A DNA stretch of 6,066 nt from NCBI GenBank assembly GCA_947573015.1, contig CANPDS010000166.1:1-6066 (forward strand), given 5' to 3'. Under the pieces are notes generated by a model. It was not told the DNA's origin. It searched no databases and saw only the letters and a program-made list of their open reading frames with translations. This stretch comes from an uncultured Muribaculum sp. Lineage in GTDB: Bacteria > Bacteroidota > Bacteroidia > Bacteroidales > Muribaculaceae. Both the position numbers and the translations under genes were made by a program. Positions 1-6,065 of this stretch are shown one piece after another (position 1 is the first letter of the stretch; each line of letters opens with the position of its first letter).

Positions 1-1
1 G

Positions 2-469
2 ACCACTTACCTTTCCCTGGAGAGCAGTGGCTATGGTAGAGCCACCCAGACCACTCATTAAGTTATCACCCTTGATTGAGGTGATCGAAGAGGTTACGCG
101 TTTCTTTTCCATTGTACCATAACCAACCACGACCACATCCTGAAGCACAGTAGAATTCTCTTTGAGCACAATATTGATATGCTTCTCTTTTCCTACCTGC
201 ACGGTAGCAGTCTCATATCCCACCGAACTTACGCGAAGCGACTGTCCAGGCTTGGCATTGACTGTGAAATTGCCGTCGATATCAGCGGCTGTACCGTCGC
301 TTGAGCCGACCACCATTACGGTAGCACCCATCAGAGGTTCACCATCCGGGTCAGTTACGGTACCTGTGACTTGTGCGGAGGCACCTATGGCACACATAGC
401 CATGACAAGCATAAGCATCGTCATCATCGAGCGTCCGCATGAGTTCAGATTTTTAAATATGTATTTCAT
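2..469 (-). CDS. SusC/RagA-family TonB-dependent outer-membrane transporter, N-terminal part
   Basis: This is the first 156 codons of a TonB-linked outer-membrane protein of the SusC/RagA family, cut by the left window edge; family members are usually around 1,000 residues. Reading from the ATG at 469, residues 1-32 form a signal peptide (Lys/Arg-containing start, Met/Leu-rich core, ASA before Gln33). Residues 33-105 form a carboxypeptidase-regulatory-like beta domain (QVTGTVTDPDGEPLMGATV, then DIDGNF and SSVGYE). Residues 111-119, DVVVVGYGT, are the SusC signature, and the plug domain begins at about residue 122 (KKRVTSSITSIKGDNL). No STN domain precedes the carboxypeptidase-like domain, so this copy is unlikely to signal to an anti-sigma factor. 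By family knowledge it imports glycans or peptides across the outer membrane with a SusD partner, which would be encoded beyond the edge. The start lies 22 nt after the preceding lipoprotein gene, which implies co-transcription. The substrate cannot be read from this part. Confidence 0.93.
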   Translation of the reverse strand, partial: MKYIFKNLNSCGRSMMTMLMLVMAMCAIGASAQVTGTVTDPDGEPLMGATVMVVGSSDGTAADIDGNFTVNAKPGQSLRVSSVGYETATVQVGKEKHINIVLKENSTVLQDVVVVGYGTMEKKRVTSSITSIKGDNLMSGLGGSTIATALQGKVSG

Positions 470-491
470 CACTTTATTTGCATTAAGGTTG

Positions 492-2084
492 TTAATATCG
501 CTTTATGCTTACTTCATCTATAAGCCAGCGACGCTGATAGTTGGCCGAAGGATTCTTGCCCTTATCGTCCATGACTGTCGGACGTATGAGAAAGCGTGTC
601 TCGGATGTCACCTTCTCTATTTTTACCGAGAGGTCTTCCCACTTCCATTTCTTGGTCTTGTCCTGATCAGGCACCTTAAATTCGGCGCTTAGTTTTCCAT
701 TCTGACCACCGACAACCACACCAGGGCCGAAAACCTCGACCACAAGCACAGTCTTATCAGTTCCATTTTTACATCCCTTGAATGAAAGCTCCACATTAGC
801 GCAATATCCGTCAGGAATATCCAAAGGAACAGCCGTCTTGAGACCAAGGGTATTGCTTGATGCTCCCAGTCGGAGATATCCGTCGAGGATATATACATAG
901 TCATTGCCGGAATATTCTTTTATTACCTCCCATTTTCCACCCTGATTGGCATAGAAATTTCCTGCATATGCCAGACCGTCGCCATTATATATATTGAGAT
1001 TCTTAGCTCCGTTGCCATTCACGAGATTCATCTGATCCATGGCATCGGCAAATGACGGATCTTTCTTGCGCTGCTCTTCGGCGGCATCGTGACACCAGTC
1101 AAACGGATCCCAGAAATAGCTGTAACCGGCCTGACGGTTGTCAAGAGGGAGAGTACCATCCTGATTCACAACAAGTGTATGCACTGCACCATGAGTGGAT
1201 GTAAGCACAATATTACCAGAACGCGGCGCATCATCATTCGCCTGAAGAGCAAGCGTAACCGTAGTTGTGCCGGCATCACCATGATCCGGACTTACAGTAA
1301 GCCAATTGGGCTTTTCAGTCACTGTCCATGGTTCAAGAGCGGTAACAGGTGCGGCAAGAGATTGTCCTGCGATTGTAGCATTACCCTCCTGATTCACATC
1401 AATAGCATCGACAGGAATGGCGAAACACTTGATATCCTGATTAACAGCGATATCCACCTTTTCATCGCCGATAGTGACAGTGACACGTCCGGTGCGCGCT
1501 TCTCGCGAATCGTTGACAGCCACATTGAGTGTTACCGTTGTGGTACCGGCGGCACCGGTTGCCGGCTCAGCTGAAATCCAGTCGCTCGCATCGATAGTCC
1601 ATGCATAGCTTGATGTGACGGTAAAAGAGGGGTTCGAACCATTGGAAAGCTGTCCGATCAGATTGACACTGAAACTTTGATTGGAAACCTCAAGCTCGCC
1701 AGGCACACGTGTCTGAGTCACATAAAGAAGCGCAGGTTTACCACTCGTAGTGGCAATCTCTACGCATCCGCGACGATTCTGATCGGTATCATTTACATCA
1801 GCGGTAATGTGCATCACCACACGTCCACGCTGACCCGACATATAGTTGAGTTTAAGCCAGTCGGGACATACACGCACACTCCAATCCTGATTACTGCCAA
1901 GTTCGAAAACCGGACGCTTGCCAGATGCGTCGAGGCCTGCGGCATCTATTTCAAATATAGTCTGGGAAGCTTCGATATATACTTCAGGATCCTTATCATC
2001 GTCACACGAAGTGATGAGGGCACTCCCGCCCACCATCATGGCACCACACAGCAGCAGTGCCTTTACTTTATGATATAGTTTCAT
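492..2084 (-). CDS. Surface lipoprotein with three BACON domains and a C-terminal FDWC module
   Basis: This 530-residue protein is predicted to sit on the cell surface. It has a lipoprotein signal peptide with lipobox ITSC and lipidated Cys27. The following acidic DDDKD resembles the Bacteroidetes lipoprotein export signal for surface exposure. Three BACON-type beta domains follow, at about 36-125, 130-217 and 220-308. Each has a W(L/I) near its middle and ends in a V(T/N)Q(T/D) strand; the second and third share AGTTTVTL. The rest (about 320-530) is a separate module starting with DPFDWC (Cys331) and ending RRWLIDEVSIKRY. That module also ends the upstream neighbour. BACON domains are commonly found in Bacteroidetes polysaccharide-utilisation proteins, often as spacers or binding modules. 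I infer that the C-terminal module is the ligand-binding part, probably a beta-sandwich. No catalytic motif is visible. The gene starts 13 nt after the preceding lipoprotein gene and ends 22 nt before susC, so all three are probably one operon. Ligand unknown. Confidence 0.9.
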   Translation of the reverse strand: MKLYHKVKALLLCGAMMVGGSALITSCDDDKDPEVYIEASQTIFEIDAAGLDASGKRPVFELGSNQDWSVRVCPDWLKLNYMSGQRGRVVMHITADVNDTDQNRRGCVEIATTSGKPALLYVTQTRVPGELEVSNQSFSVNLIGQLSNGSNPSFTVTSSYAWTIDASDWISAEPATGAAGTTTVTLNVAVNDSREARTGRVTVTIGDEKVDIAVNQDIKCFAIPVDAIDVNQEGNATIAGQSLAAPVTALEPWTVTEKPNWLTVSPDHGDAGTTTVTLALQANDDAPRSGNIVLTSTHGAVHTLVVNQDGTLPLDNRQAGYSYFWDPFDWCHDAAEEQRKKDPSFADAMDQMNLVNGNGAKNLNIYNGDGLAYAGNFYANQGGKWEVIKEYSGNDYVYILDGYLRLGASSNTLGLKTAVPLDIPDGYCANVELSFKGCKNGTDKTVLVVEVFGPGVVVGGQNGKLSAEFKVPDQDKTKKWKWEDLSVKIEKVTSETRFLIRPTVMDDKGKNPSANYQRRWLIDEVSIKRY

Positions 2085-2097
2085 AGGAGTGGCACGG

Positions 2098-3078
2098 TTA
2101 TAATTTGGTTTCCTTTATAGTAATTTCCTTCAGCATCCAGCGGCAATAATCGGCCTTATTACCATCCGTACGAACCGATATACGGGTATCAGATGCTATA
2201 TCTCTTAAAGTATACTCTACTGTGTGCCATATAAGCTGGACTGTCGGTGGAGTAAACACAGGGCTGATCTTATTATTGCCAGTCTCTCCTACATATCCGC
2301 TACCACTCTCTATAGCAACAACAAAAGGCACTTGGTCAAGACCGCTTTTCAACGATCCTTCAGGACAGATCTGCACGGAAATAACAGCGTTGACCTTTTC
2401 CGTTCCGAGATCAAGCCTCGGCAATATCACTCCTGCATCATGACTTTTATATTCAGGATGATACTTCATGAAGTTGTTATTGAAATGTATGTAATTATAG
2501 TATGCCGAAACTTGCTTGCCCTCCATATTATATATGGAAAGTCCGGTTGCCTCCCATCCTGATTTAATAGGATCAGCAAGCACATCCTGCCGTTTCTTTC
2601 CACTTGTATCCTGATCGCCTACGGGATCTGAATTCGGCTGAGCAAAAGGTATACACCAGTCAAAATCCTGATGATAAAACACACGCATCGGATCAGGAGC
2701 GACATCGGTCTGTGTCACGGCAATAGTCTCATACAGATTGCCGCTGCGAATCATCAGTGTGCCCGTGCGTGGGGCACCTGTTTCATTTTCCTGAGCCATG
2801 ATAAGCACATCGGTCATACCGTGACCAGTTGGTTTATCCACACCGAGCCACGGTTGCTCGGTAGTGATTTCATAACCTTTATTGGCTATAATCCGGAATG
2901 TGACATCCTTATCAAGCGGCGACTTGCCATTTCTGGCAAGCGTGGCCTCATAGGTGTCAATACTTAGACGCGGCACTGCATCATCGGCTTTATCTTCCAT
3001 ACTACAAGAGGTCAGGCCTCCTGCGACAAGGCAAACAATAGCCAAGAATACAGGCATCTTCAGATTAAGGTACTTCAT
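2098..3078 (-). CDS. Surface lipoprotein with one BACON domain and a C-terminal FDWC module
   Basis: This 326-residue protein is the first gene of the presumed utilisation operon. The signal peptide ends in lipobox LTSC with lipidated Cys25, followed by SMEDK, an acidic stretch compatible with surface export. One BACON-like domain spans about 37-124 (EQPWLGV in the middle, closing strand ETIAVTQTD). Residues 130-326 resemble the end of the downstream 530-residue protein. Shared points are FDWC (139-142), LSIYN (180-184), Cys238 in VQICPEG, a DTRISVR strand, and CRWMLKEITIK near the end. Cys142 and Cys238 have counterparts at Cys331 and Cys438 in the neighbour and could form a disulfide; this is inference. 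The protein is probably a surface glycan- or glycoprotein-binding partner of the SusC system, but no enzyme motif is seen and the ligand is unknown. The first ATG is chosen because it gives a proper signal-peptide start (K2, K7); Met8 is possible. No clear ribosome binding site precedes it, which is usual in this phylum. Confidence 0.9.
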   Translation of the reverse strand: MKYLNLKMPVFLAIVCLVAGGLTSCSMEDKADDAVPRLSIDTYEATLARNGKSPLDKDVTFRIIANKGYEITTEQPWLGVDKPTGHGMTDVLIMAQENETGAPRTGTLMIRSGNLYETIAVTQTDVAPDPMRVFYHQDFDWCIPFAQPNSDPVGDQDTSGKKRQDVLADPIKSGWEATGLSIYNMEGKQVSAYYNYIHFNNNFMKYHPEYKSHDAGVILPRLDLGTEKVNAVISVQICPEGSLKSGLDQVPFVVAIESGSGYVGETGNNKISPVFTPPTVQLIWHTVEYTLRDIASDTRISVRTDGNKADYCRWMLKEITIKETKL

Positions 3079-3300
3079 TGCACTGCTTGGTTAGTATTGA
3101 TTTATTAAAGAAACTTATGTTTATGTCAGATAAGAAAGTATGTCAATCATTATTTAATGATCCAAATAACGATGAATACGACATATTTACATACTAATTA
3201 TGTCAAACACAAAAGTTCGTTTTAGGTTAGATTCTTCATTAATTCAAGAATACATTTCACATATATTCCTCATACGAAATATATTACTTTCGTTTCGCAA
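3079..3300 (-). other. Long AT-rich 5' leader with repeats and dyads
   Basis: This is the presumed untranslated leader between the promoter and the first lipoprotein gene. No convincing reading frame is seen. The plus-strand heptamer TATGTCA occurs three times (3122-3128, 3139-3145, 3199-3205). A 7-bp dyad with a 2-bp centre lies at 3146-3152/3155-3161. A 6-bp dyad ACGAAA/TTTCGT (3274-3279/3288-3293) lies almost at the expected transcript start and could form a small 5' stem-loop. No known riboswitch class is recognised. A regulatory role is inference. Confidence 0.4.
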
Positions 3301-3332
3301 CAAAAGTATGTATTTTTATGATTTCGAACAAA
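3301..3332 (-). promoter_or_regulatory. Bacteroidetes-type promoter for the lipoprotein-susC operon
   Basis: On the minus strand TTTG (3332-3329) is followed after 20 bp by TACTTTTG (3308-3301). This matches the Bacteroidetes consensus of a -33 TTTG and a -7 TAnnTTTG at the usual 19-21 bp spacing. It is the only full match I found in the gap and it faces the lipoprotein genes. Transcription would start near 3294-3297, leaving a leader of roughly 215 nt before the ATG at 3078. The match is direct from sequence; activity is inferred. Confidence 0.75.
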
Positions 3333-3353
3333 ATATTTACATAAAAACTTCTA

Positions 3354-3362
3354 CCCCCCCCC
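3354..3362. repeat. Homopolymer tract of nine C (G9 on the transcribed strand)
   Basis: Nine consecutive C on the plus strand stand out in a strongly AT-rich setting. The tract is 21 bp upstream of the -33 box of the lipoprotein-operon promoter. Tracts of this length are prone to slipped-strand length change in many bacteria, so it could vary promoter activity; that is inference. An error in tract length from sequencing is also possible. Confidence 0.6.
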
Positions 3363-3366
3363 GTTT

Positions 3367-3389
3367 TAACATATTTTAACAATATGTTA
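3367..3389. promoter_or_regulatory. Perfect 9-bp inverted repeat upstream of the promoter
   Basis: TAACATATT (3367-3375) and AATATGTTA (3381-3389) are exact inverted repeats around a 5-nt centre, about 35 bp upstream of the -33 box and next to the G9 tract. No run of U follows the stem in either direction, so it does not look like an intrinsic terminator. The position suits an activator binding site for the utilisation operon. AT-rich sequence raises the chance of random dyads. Confidence 0.4.
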
Positions 3390-3594
3390 CCTATTCAATA
3401 TCCATCCAGCAACTACAAAACGCTCGGTTTCAGCCTTCATTGACTTTCCTTGATGCATCCACCAGCCTATAATAAGATATTTGGGAGCGGACGCACCAAA
3501 GTAGACTCCTACCACACCTTTTATTTTCAACAAATATTACAATCTGCCTGAATAATATCAGCAATTTTATCTCCTCCTAAAATACTCAAATAGC
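3390..3594. other. Intergenic stretch between serA terminator and utilisation-locus promoter region
   Basis: I see no gene I can support here. Two minus-strand frames stay open for about 45 codons, from TTG codons at 3564 (to 3430) and 3533 (to 3387). The first is preceded by AGGAGGAG (3578-3571). There is no ATG near the beginning of either and no family match I recognise. No full TTTG/TAnnTTTG promoter is present in either direction. The stretch probably separates the two transcription units. Confidence 0.4.
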
Positions 3595-3643
3595 AAAAAA
3601 GAGAGCCATGGCTTGCGAATTGCAAGCCATGGCTCTCTTTTTT
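3595..3643 (-). terminator. Strong intrinsic terminator after serA
   Basis: A perfect 22-bp stem (3595-3616 with 3622-3643) closes a 5-nt loop (3617-3621). It begins 15 nt after the serA stop codon. On the minus strand the stem's outer part is a run of six U (3600-3595), the usual form of a rho-independent terminator. The T-run at 3638-3643 would also let it work in the other direction. Each arm contains the self-complementary AGCCATGGCT (3604-3613 and 3625-3634). Confidence 0.93.
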
Positions 3644-3658
3644 ATGCTATAAATATGC

Positions 3659-4579
3659 TTACTTGTTAACCTGGAAACGGTTGATACCATCACGCAGATA
3701 TGCAACAACCTGATTGGCGGCTGCTATACCGGCGTTGATATTGGCTTCAGAGGTCTGAGCACCCATTTTTTTAGGTGTGAAGAATACACGGTCACCGAAT
3801 TTCTCTTTAAGAACATCGGCATTGTCGGGCTTGACATCTGCCATATACTTAATGTCGGTGCGCTCCTCAAGAGCCTTTTCCAAGCCGGCTTCATCAATCA
3901 CCTCCTTACGGGCGGTATTGATAAGAATGCCGCCCTTTGGCATCTTTGTGATAAGCTGATAGCCAATGCTTCCTCTGGTCTCCGGTGTGGCAGGAATATG
4001 GATCGACACCACATTATTACCACTGTAGAGAGCATCAGTACCTTCAACTGGAGCCACGCCCTCCGCCTCCATAGCACCTGCCGGGCAATAGGGGTCGAAT
4101 GCACTCACCTCCATACCGAAACCTTTGGCAATACGAGCTACATTGCGGCCTACCTGACCATAAGCCTGCAGACCGAGTTTCTTACCTTTAAGCTCTATAC
4201 CGGAAGTGCCGTTATAGCTATTGCGAGCAGCCATCACAGCCATACCGAACACAAGTTCGGCAACTGCATTTGAATTTTGGCCAGGAGTATTCTCAACCAC
4301 AACATTGTGGGCGGTTGCAGCAGAAAGATCAACATTATCGTATCCCGCACCGGCACGAACAACGATCTTTAGCTGCTTTGCAGCATCAAGCACCTCAGCA
4401 TCGACCTTATCGGAACGTATGATAAGGCCGTCGGCATCAGCTACGGCAGCAAGCAGATCAGCACGGTCGCTATACTTCTCAAGAAGTTCGAGCTCATAAC
4501 CGGCATCTTCGATCACCTTGCGGATACCGTCGACTGCTACAGCGGCAAACGGTTTTTCGGTTGCTACTAATACTTTCAT
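3659..4579 (-). CDS. serA: D-3-phosphoglycerate dehydrogenase, short form without ACT domain
   Basis: This 306-residue cytoplasmic enzyme belongs to the D-2-hydroxyacid dehydrogenase family. By family role it oxidises 3-phosphoglycerate to 3-phosphohydroxypyruvate with NAD+, the first step of serine synthesis. Visible marks are VRAGAGYDNVD (74-84), a nucleotide-binding loop AYGQVG (139-144) with acidic Asp162 after the second strand, and NTARKEVIDE (221-230) with the catalytic Arg224. The usual catalytic-histidine motif TPH.G is replaced by TPKKMGAQT (268-276), with lysine at 270-271. This is as expected for the Bacteroides-type short enzymes, and Entamoeba is known to have a similar form. 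The protein ends at residue 306, so the C-terminal serine-binding ACT domain of the roughly 410-residue E. coli enzyme is absent and feedback by serine through that domain is not expected. It starts 23 nt after serC, which makes the substrate for SerC's step from SerA's product, and is followed by a strong terminator. Confidence 0.94.
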   Translation of the reverse strand: MKVLVATEKPFAAVAVDGIRKVIEDAGYELELLEKYSDRADLLAAVADADGLIIRSDKVDAEVLDAAKQLKIVVRAGAGYDNVDLSAATAHNVVVENTPGQNSNAVAELVFGMAVMAARNSYNGTSGIELKGKKLGLQAYGQVGRNVARIAKGFGMEVSAFDPYCPAGAMEAEGVAPVEGTDALYSGNNVVSIHIPATPETRGSIGYQLITKMPKGGILINTARKEVIDEAGLEKALEERTDIKYMADVKPDNADVLKEKFGDRVFFTPKKMGAQTSEANINAGIAAANQVVAYLRDGINRFQVNK

Positions 4580-4602
4580 TATAGTATCGTATAAATTAGT
4601 TA

Positions 4603-5635
4603 TCAGTGCTTTTTCTCAAACTCGTTCATAGCATCGACGAGCACCTTCACACTCTCGATGGGGAGCGCGTTGTAGAGCGATGCACGGAAACCGCCTACCG
4701 AACGGTGTCCCTTGATACCGACGATACCCTTGGTAGAGGCAAAGTCGATAAAGTCCTTCTCAAGTTCGGTATACTCGGGCTTCATCACAAAGCAGACGTT
4801 CATGATCGAACGGTCTTCCGGCTCAACAGTTCCGACGAACATGCGGCTTGAATCGATGGCGCTGTAGAGCCTTTATGCCACCAATCTCCTTATAGTACTT
4901 CAGAGTCTGTAGAGCAGAGTAGATGGGAAGCACAGGAGGAGTGTTGAACATTGATCCCTTCTTGATGTGGGTGCGGTAGTCGAGCATTGTGGGGATAGCG
5001 CGGTCAACATTGCCAAGCGCCGCATCCTTAACAATAACTACAGTGACACCGGCAGGAGCAAGATTCTTCTGCGCACCGGCATAGATGAGATCATACTTGC
5101 TTACATCGACAGGACGTGAGAAAATGTCGCTCGACATGTCGGCAACCAGAGGTACCTTTACATCGGGATCGAAACGTGTCTCTGTTCCGTAGATTGTATT
5201 GTTGGTGGTGTAGTGGAAATAATCGGCATCCTCAGGCACCACGTAATTTTTTGGAATATATGTATAGTTTTTGTCTTTTGAAGACGCCACCACATCAACT
5301 TCTCCGAAAAGTTTTGCCTCCTTTATGGCATTCGATGCCCATGTACCGGTATCGATATATGCGCCTTTCTTTTTAAGAAGGTTATAAGGCACCATGCAGA
5401 ACTGCATTGAAGCGCCACCGCCAAGGAAAAGTACAGAGTAGCCTTCGGGAACCTCAAGAAGCTCCTTTACAAGAGCCTGTGCCTCCTCGATAACTGCGGT
5501 AAACTCTTTGCTGCGGTGCGACACCTCAAGAATGGACAGACCTGTTCCGGCGAAGTCCTTGATAGCCTCTGCCGTGTTCTTAATCGTATACTCGCTAAGA
5601 ATCGACGGGCCTGCATAAAAGTTATGCTTCTTCAT
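4603..5635 (-). pseudogene. serC: Phosphoserine aminotransferase gene, broken by an internal deletion and frameshift
   Basis: SerC transfers an amino group from glutamate to 3-phosphohydroxypyruvate with pyridoxal phosphate. The first part (5635 to about 4870) reads MKKHNFYAGPSIL, SHRSKEF (40-46), LGGGAS (71-76), Trp99, and GAQKN (187-191) with the cofactor lysine Lys190. After YYKEIGGIKA the frame leaves the family sequence and stops at 4823 (270 residues). The proper C-terminus resumes in another frame as LYSAIDSSRMF (from 4869), then GHRSVGGFRASLYNALP, ending EKKH with a stop at 4603. Family members have about 12 residues between GG(I/V)K and LY; here one base separates them. So roughly 35 nt is missing, which shifts the frame. 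Restored, the protein would be about 355 residues, the normal size. All other key motifs are intact, suggesting either a recent mutation or an assembly error. Without the C-terminal part (substrate-binding arginine region) the 270-residue product is unlikely to work. Confidence 0.9.
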
Positions 5636-5714
5636 ACCAAAAATACTTATATTATAATATAGGTGTAATTACTAATATTACCAGCAACGGCTTTTCAAGG
5701 AAGGGTTGCATGCG

Positions 5715-5722
5715 CAAATTTA
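5715..5722 (-). promoter_or_regulatory. Possible -7 box of the serC-serA promoter
   Basis: TAAATTTG on the minus strand exactly fits the Bacteroidetes TAnnTTTG element and lies 79 bp upstream of the serC ATG, giving a leader of about 70 nt. No TTTG is found 19-21 bp further upstream, where the sequence is G-rich (GGGTGGGTGG on the minus strand), so the promoter would lack a proper -33 box. Another TAnnTTTG at 5645-5638 is too close to the ATG to serve. Confidence 0.45.
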
Positions 5723-5757
5723 CATAAATTATCAGAAGCCACCCACCCTTTTGTACG

Positions 5758-5802
5758 AAAAATGCCCTTATTAACGAAATTTTTCTTTAATAAGGGCTTT
5801 TT
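5758..5802 (-). terminator. Intrinsic terminator after the DUF1846 gene
   Basis: An 11-bp perfect stem, GCCCTTATTAA (5764-5774) with TTAATAAGGGC (5787-5797), closes a 12-nt loop. On the minus strand it is followed after one base by five U (5762-5758), as in a rho-independent terminator. It begins 33 nt after the stop codon of the upstream gene. T5 at 5798-5802 on the other side may make it bidirectional. It separates the DUF1846 gene from serC. Confidence 0.85.
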
Positions 5803-5834
5803 CGGTTGACGCAGATTATATCCGACGTCTTAAA

Positions 5835-6065
5835 TTATTTTTTCTTAGCAGGATCACAAGTAAGTCCCACACCAAGTTTCTTGAATATCTTATGATCCAC
5901 TTCTCCAAGCATAACGGTGGAGTGTACCTGACATCCGTCAAGTTCCGGAAGCTTTTCAAGAGCTTTACGGCATTTCTCGTCACGCGGACTGAGGACCGAG
6001 AGAGCTACAAGCACCTCATCTGTATGGAGGCGAGGATTGCGGCTTCTCAGATAGTTGATTTTCGT
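5835..6065 (-). CDS. DUF1846 (UPF0371) family protein, C-terminal end
   Basis: These are the last 76 codons plus stop TAA of a gene that enters from the right edge. The frame reads YLRSRNPRLHTDEVLVALS, then LEKLPELDGCQVHSTVMLGEVDHKIFKKLGV, and ends GLTCDPAKKK. I recognise this as the C-terminus of the DUF1846/UPF0371 family, whose complete members are about 500 residues and are probably cytoplasmic. The NPRLHTDEVL and GC(Q/E)VHSTV(M/I)L stretches are family hallmarks as I remember them. Structures exist for the family but its biochemical role is not established, to my knowledge. Neither the start nor the promoter is in the window. The terminator just downstream suggests transcription apart from serC-serA, so the context gives no strong hint of function. 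Confidence 0.85.
   Translation of the reverse strand, partial: TKINYLRSRNPRLHTDEVLVALSVLSPRDEKCRKALEKLPELDGCQVHSTVMLGEVDHKIFKKLGVGLTCDPAKKK

Noticed and set aside
162..692. Plus-strand 176-codon open frame
   Set aside because: It lies opposite the start of susC and the end of the 530-residue lipoprotein gene, whose signal peptide, domains and family motifs are clear; its translation has no family look.
689..904. Minus-strand 71-codon frame inside the lipoprotein gene
   Set aside because: It overlaps the FDWC module in another frame; the main frame carries the recognisable module.
1089..1574. Plus-strand 161-codon open frame
   Set aside because: It is the antisense shadow of the second and third BACON domains, rich in Cys, Arg and His as shadows often are.
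3183..3343. 11-bp direct repeat ATATTTACATA at 3183-3193 and 3333-3343
   Set aside because: It is low-complexity AT sequence in an AT-rich gap, and the copies are not inverted, so they do not flank an invertible promoter; chance is likely.
4603..4842. Separate 79-residue gene starting MFVGTVEPEDRS
   Set aside because: The sequence is the C-terminal part of SerC, and family sequence (LYSAIDSSR) continues upstream of this ATG, so it is a fragment of the broken gene.
4606..4851. Plus-strand 81-codon frame opposite the serC end
   Set aside because: The minus strand here encodes the conserved SerC C-terminus; the plus-strand translation is a shadow.
4823..4900. Programmed ribosomal frameshift in serC
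   Set aside because: No slippery sequence is evident, and about 12 conserved residues are missing, which frameshifting alone would not restore.
5648..5661. 14-bp palindrome TATATTATAATATA upstream of serC
   Set aside because: It is made only of A and T next to the start codon, where AT-rich sequence is normal in this phylum; it is not a persuasive operator on its own.
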